Origin: Austropuccinia psidii
Taxonomy: Eukaryota; Basidiomycota; Pucciniomycetes; Pucciniales; Sphaerophragmiaceae
Direction of reading: 5' to 3'
DNA: 64,000 nt
NCBI GenBank assembly: GCA_023105745.1
Contig: JALGQZ010000013.1
Location: 26,239,105 to 26,303,104 of the forward strand
The position numbers and the translations under genes are program-made. A model generated the notes under the pieces. That model did not search any database. It had not been told where the DNA came from and was given only the letters and a program-made list of their open reading frames with translations. Below are positions 61,031 to 64,000 of the stretch, one piece after another. Position 1 is the stretch's first letter. Every line of letters begins with the position of its first letter.

Positions 61031-61755
61031 CCTGTAGCAATGCAAGATATGAAATGTCAGATAAAGTCATAATTTATATAAAAAATAAAGACAAAACATC
61101 AGTTTTAAGCCTTGATGAGGGCTTATATTATTTTGTTTTATTGTTTTTTTTTAAGCCCTATTTTTGTTCTTTTCATTTTATAGCTATCTTATTTCCCTTA
61201 TTCATTTTATTAAACTAAAAAATTACTAAAATATCAGTAAATCAGATAATCAGTAATAAAAAATAAGAATAAGGTGAAATTGAGCAGTTTAATGCCTTTC
61301 TCAGGGAATTCATTGTTATTTATAGCCCTGTAGCACATAAAAATAAAATATTGCAGCTTTATTTAATATCCAATATAAAGTAAGGAAAAAATAAAATAAG
61401 CAGTTTATAGCCATACTGAGGGCTTTTATTTATATTATTATTATTATTATTTTTTGTTTGTAGCCCTGTTTCTTTATATAAAAAAAACATGGTTGGTCAA
61501 ATTAATTAAATCATGATAATAAATGAAATTAAGCAGTTTTAAGCCATGCTGAGGGCTATATTTTTTATTTTATTGTTTAAGCTCAATCCGGCAGTGTTTC
61601 TGCGCCTGTGGCCGCCACCAGCTACTTGTTGAAATCCAAGAAATAGTCCTAGGAGCTGAGGTTTGGAGTTTTAATAAGGATCGCGTCCCTTGCATCTTAT
61701 GAGCACCTTCGACCAGGCATAAGGAATTCCGTCGAGGGGTATACGGTTCTCCAAG

Positions 61756-62498
61756 TTAATTATCGACCCTCTTGGGTCCCTTCCAACATTTGGGAAGCGT
61801 TAACTGGTCTACAGTCTTGGTTTGTCCATCAGTGTCGCGAAACATGCAAGACTTGGGGTCGCAAGTAGCTGTTCCGGTAGCAGTGAGACAAGTAGCATCA
61901 TAGGCATCGTTAGGCGTATAGCCATAAATACAAACCACCTTTGCCCCATGATGCGTAAATGAACGACGATGAAGACCAATGTCGTCTCTTAAATGGGGTG
62001 TTACTATCATTGCTTTGCCTTGGTAAAATAACTTATTAATTAACTATTTTGTCCCATTTACCACCAGGTGGTGTGTTCGGAATATTTGAAAACTGCAAAC
62101 GGCAGCTGGGTGAGGCAATTAACGCGTGTGTCTTGAGGTTTCGTAATCAATAGAGAATCGAAAGGGGTCTTTTGTAGCTTCAAACATCAAAGGAACCAGT
62201 TTGGTAGTGTTGCAAAAATCGGTCCAATTCGCTCCGGGCCTTGGCATAATCTATATCAATTGTTTTAACATAGCTTGCAACTTCGATTTGGAAGGTATAA
62301 CAGGTTTTCTGATTACGTGAGTTAGCATGAATAATACTTCCTTTTCCGTACTTATTGTAACTAGGAAGTGCGGCTATGCAGTCTGAAGGTTCTGGCCTTC
62401 ATTTATTAGGTATCAAAGGATCGCAAGGGTACTTCAGCAAAAGCTTCAGAGTAGACACCAAAGAGCGTGAAGATAGCTAAGAAAAATATAGGAAGCAT
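61756..62498 (-). pseudogene. Small secreted, cysteine-containing protein gene; intron-rich or decayed
   Basis: The ATG at 62498 opens MLPIFFLAIFTLFGVYS, a typical signal peptide, and is in frame for 30 codons. Further coding-like blocks follow in other frames. 62398-62180 contains SDCIAALPSYNKYGKG and KTCYTFQIEVASYVK. 62179-62036 ends with FSNIPNTPPGGKWDK. 62010-61756 is 84 codons with five cysteines (HGAKVVCIYGYTPND, ATCDPKSC, LPKCWKGP). Candidate introns exist: GTGTCT to CCAG with branch-like CTAAT (about 67 bases), GTTTGA to GCAG (about 93), GTAAAT to CCAAG (43). Two of these donors are poor, so decay by frameshift is equally possible. The base composition is richer in G+C than the repeats. 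Small secreted cysteine-containing proteins are common in plant-associated fungi, but I do not recognise the family. Confidence 0.5.
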
Positions 62499-63461
62499 GT
62501 TCGTTTTTTACAAAGGTCTTCAGGACTTGCTTGGAAGGTGTTTGGAAAGCGTTTGGAACTTCAGGTTGAGAAAACGAAGAGGAGTGGGCAAGATGTTTTG
62601 GAGCCTTTCTCAGGCTGTTCGAGCCTTGTTAATCTTGAATTAAGAGCTCTCGATTGTTTTCATCCAACGACACTTTTCTAATCAAAAGAATCTTTTCCTT
62701 TCGACAGCTTTGTGTTTCCAGATAAGTGAAGACTACCCATGGTCTGGCGCCAAGGTTGGCGGCGATGGTTGTTGAGGACTGCCACGGATTTCTCTTTGAT
62801 CTTTGATATGTGATCTTAACAATTTCGACTATGTATTGTACTGCTATAATTCCACTCTGAATCCATTCCACTTCTGGAATTGGGTGTAGAGTGGAATAGC
62901 ACAAGCGAGATAATTAAGTGCTTATCTGCAAGTCGTACCAAACTCACCCATGGTTCAACATCCATCAAAGGACGCGTAAGTAGCTTTTGAGGTGGACCGT
63001 TGAATTTCTGGCTTGAATTCATTTATTATTATCTAAAGTGGCAGTCTCCTCCGAAAGAATTTAGTTCATTAAGTTCTGTTGCTGTCATACAGATTCGTTT
63101 GTTGCTCCAGTGTACAAAGGCATCCTTCTTTTATTTCTCCTCTGTTGTTACCCAACGGTTGATGGACTAACCTCGGGACTGCTAACGGTCAATTCTCCTC
63201 ATACTCTTTTTTCCTTTTTTTTGAGTATTAGGTCGATTCGACGGTGAGGATGGAGTAGAGGTGCTAAAATTGAGTATCATGATAAAAGGATCAAAAACCC
63301 TTGTTGATTTTTTCAATCATTCCGCCAATCAATCCAATAAGAATTTGTTTTTTTTTTTTTTCTTAATTAAAACCTTAGTACGTTTGTCTCCCTTGCTAGA
63401 GGATCTTTTTTTTTTTTTTTTTTTTTATTGATTGATTTTACTTTTTATATTTAGAATAGCA
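62499..63461. other. Divergent intergenic region
   Basis: It lies between the minus-strand secreted-protein gene and the plus-strand ORF. Two minus-strand ORFs (62629-62904, 62816-63022) have no motif or codon pattern I trust. Homopolymer T runs occur at 63350-63362 and 63407-63426. The last bases, TTTATATTTAG at 63443-63453, could be a splice acceptor just before the next ORF. Confidence 0.5.
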
Positions 63462-63860
63462 ATGAGTTCCCATGATGTTGGCTTCGCTGCTGACTTTTTC
63501 AACGCTTTTCGCCCGTTCACCACTGAGGAGCTAGAAGACCTCATCCTGGGTATTCCTCCAACCAATAGGTTGAGAAAGTCGGTGTGGGAGTGGCTTACCG
63601 CTAACGGTCCTTATCCATCCATCCCTTCATCTCCACCAGCTCTTGGTGATTTCTTGAGCGCACCCACTGGCTCTTCCGAATATCGCGAACCTACTCCCGC
63701 TGCGGCTTCAGCCTTCTACTCCTTCTTGAATGGGGAGGTCGATCCAAGGCTCTTGGATCCTCAACCAACCTCGTCTCTTTATTCCAAAAGCACTCCAAAA
63801 GGGCCCTACTTTCTTCGCCCTTGTAATACTTTAGGTCGTGTTATTCACCCTTCTAAATGA
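63462..63860 (+). CDS. Hypothetical protein, 132 residues
   Basis: The ORF starts MSSHDVGFAADFFNAF. An upstream in-frame ATG at 63432 is less likely because a probable splice acceptor lies between the two. It has an acidic, helix-prone N-terminal part (PFTTEELEDLILGIPP), a tryptophan pair (SVWEWLTANGPYP) and a proline/serine-rich C-terminal half. There is no signal peptide, membrane segment or known motif. G+C and codon use are host-like, unlike the retroelements. A GTAAGT donor follows the stop at about 63873, so the exon may be one of several. Function is unknown; it could be a host gene or the start of another mobile element. Confidence 0.55.
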   Translation: MSSHDVGFAADFFNAFRPFTTEELEDLILGIPPTNRLRKSVWEWLTANGPYPSIPSSPPALGDFLSAPTGSSEYREPTPAAASAFYSFLNGEVDPRLLDPQPTSSLYSKSTPKGPYFLRPCNTLGRVIHPSK

Positions 63861-64000
63861 AGCAAGTCATAGGGTAAGTTTGTACTTGTTCTTATTATTA
63901 TTACTATTATTATTTTTTTTATCTATTTATTGATTTTTATTTTTATTTTTATTTTTTATTTTTATTTATTTTTTTTATATATATATATTATTTAGATTAT
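63861..64000. repeat. Low-complexity T/A tract at the window edge
   Basis: Runs of TTATTA and TTTTTATT follow the ORF, probably within an intron or intergenic sequence. Nothing else is visible. Confidence 0.7.

Larger units (their letters stand above)
59081..61557. repeat. Covarying hairpin repeats, main cluster (22 copies)
   Basis: Copies start near 59086, 59158, 59246, 59364, 59525, 59595, 59704, 59815, 59930, 59993, 60114, 60240, 60353, 60465, 60597, 60734, 60812, 60968, 61106, 61291, 61409 and 61542, at intervals of roughly 70-190 bases. Each has a (G)CAGTTTA-like lead, a 3-6 bp stem and an 8-base loop, usually WTGCTGAG. Stems vary but stay paired: AAAGCC/GGCTTT, ATGTC/GACAT, AAAGTC/GACTTT, ATGGTC/GACCAT, TAGTC/GACTA, AGTC/GACT, TAAGCC/GGCTTA. 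The copy at 61291 is degenerate. A second motif, near CCTGTAGCA, follows many copies. The array lies upstream of E pol on the minus strand, so it could be part of that element's leader. The strand of any RNA is not determined. Confidence 0.8.
41579..61570 (-). mobile_element. Element E: minus-strand Gypsy of a second lineage, interrupted by element D; 5' end not identified
   Basis: The 3' LTR (41579-43562), polypurine tract and pol (43611-45562 plus 55662-56876) are certain. TSD-flanked element D splits pol. Upstream of pol on the minus strand come 4.7 kb without a gag gene but with the hairpin array, then an abrupt change to host-like sequence near 61570. No second copy of the LTR is visible to the right, so the outer border is a guess: E may be truncated or rearranged, or may continue past the window. 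The LTR has perfect TGTGG/CCACA ends. The pol is unlike that of A-D. Confidence 0.75.

Noticed and set aside
59081..61557. The hairpins as transcription terminators
   Set aside because: T runs follow some stems, but copies are many, the stem is short, the loop is conserved and the genome is eukaryotic, so intrinsic terminators do not fit.
62629..63022. Two overlapping minus-strand ORFs upstream of the secreted-protein gene
   Set aside because: They overlap in different frames, show no domain, and have no supporting splice or start context.

Overview
The window looks like a transposon-dominated stretch of a fungal (basidiomycete) nuclear genome. It is very AT-rich, almost all recognisable coding sequence is Ty3/Gypsy retrotransposon pol of the chromodomain type, and small GT-AG introns can be seen. 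The pol proteins resemble what I remember of rust-fungus (Pucciniales, possibly Austropuccinia) elements. That is recollection, not a search, so the taxon is a guess. Only about the last 2.4 kb (61.6-64.0 kb) has the base composition of ordinary host DNA.

Left block (1-17.28 kb). The 3' end of element F (integrase plus LTR) sits inside the 5' LTR of an old plus-strand Gypsy element, A. A is riddled with stops and has been hit three more times: by a 1.96-kb palindromic DNA transposon with CACTG ends and a 3-bp target duplication, and by two solo LTRs, each with a perfect 5-bp duplication. A 0.93-kb unassigned stretch follows (17.28-18.21 kb).

Central block (18.2-61.6 kb). This is a four-level nest. 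Element G (minus strand, decayed) is cut by element C (plus). C's 5' LTR contains the whole of element B (plus; duplication AGGAT). C's integrase gene is cut by element E (minus, a different Gypsy lineage with an FIDD reverse transcriptase). E's pol gene contains element D (minus; duplication ATCCC). D is complete: two 1,839-bp LTRs that differ by eye at only about three positions, plus an uninterrupted 1,974-codon gag-pol frame. It is the youngest insertion and the best candidate for a recently active copy. The right-hand ends of E, C and G are not in the window.

The A/D and B/C families share an unusual 5' organisation. A small spliced reading frame overlaps the start of the gag-pol frame in another register. 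The first ATG of the gag-pol frame lies inside the intron, 11-14 bases before the exon it would lose on splicing. In D the accessory frame ends in an ATGA stop/start overlap with an internal gag-pol ATG. This could let splicing or reinitiation set the ratio of the two products.

From 57.0 to 61.56 kb, upstream of E's pol, lies an array of 26 spaced hairpins. Their loops are conserved (about WTGCTGAG) but their stems change in compensatory fashion from copy to copy. This is the strongest candidate for an undescribed structured element.

The host-like tail holds a minus-strand gene or gene relic for a small cysteine-containing secreted protein, and a plus-strand 133-codon ORF of unknown function. 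Everything was read by eye; no similarity search or folding was run.
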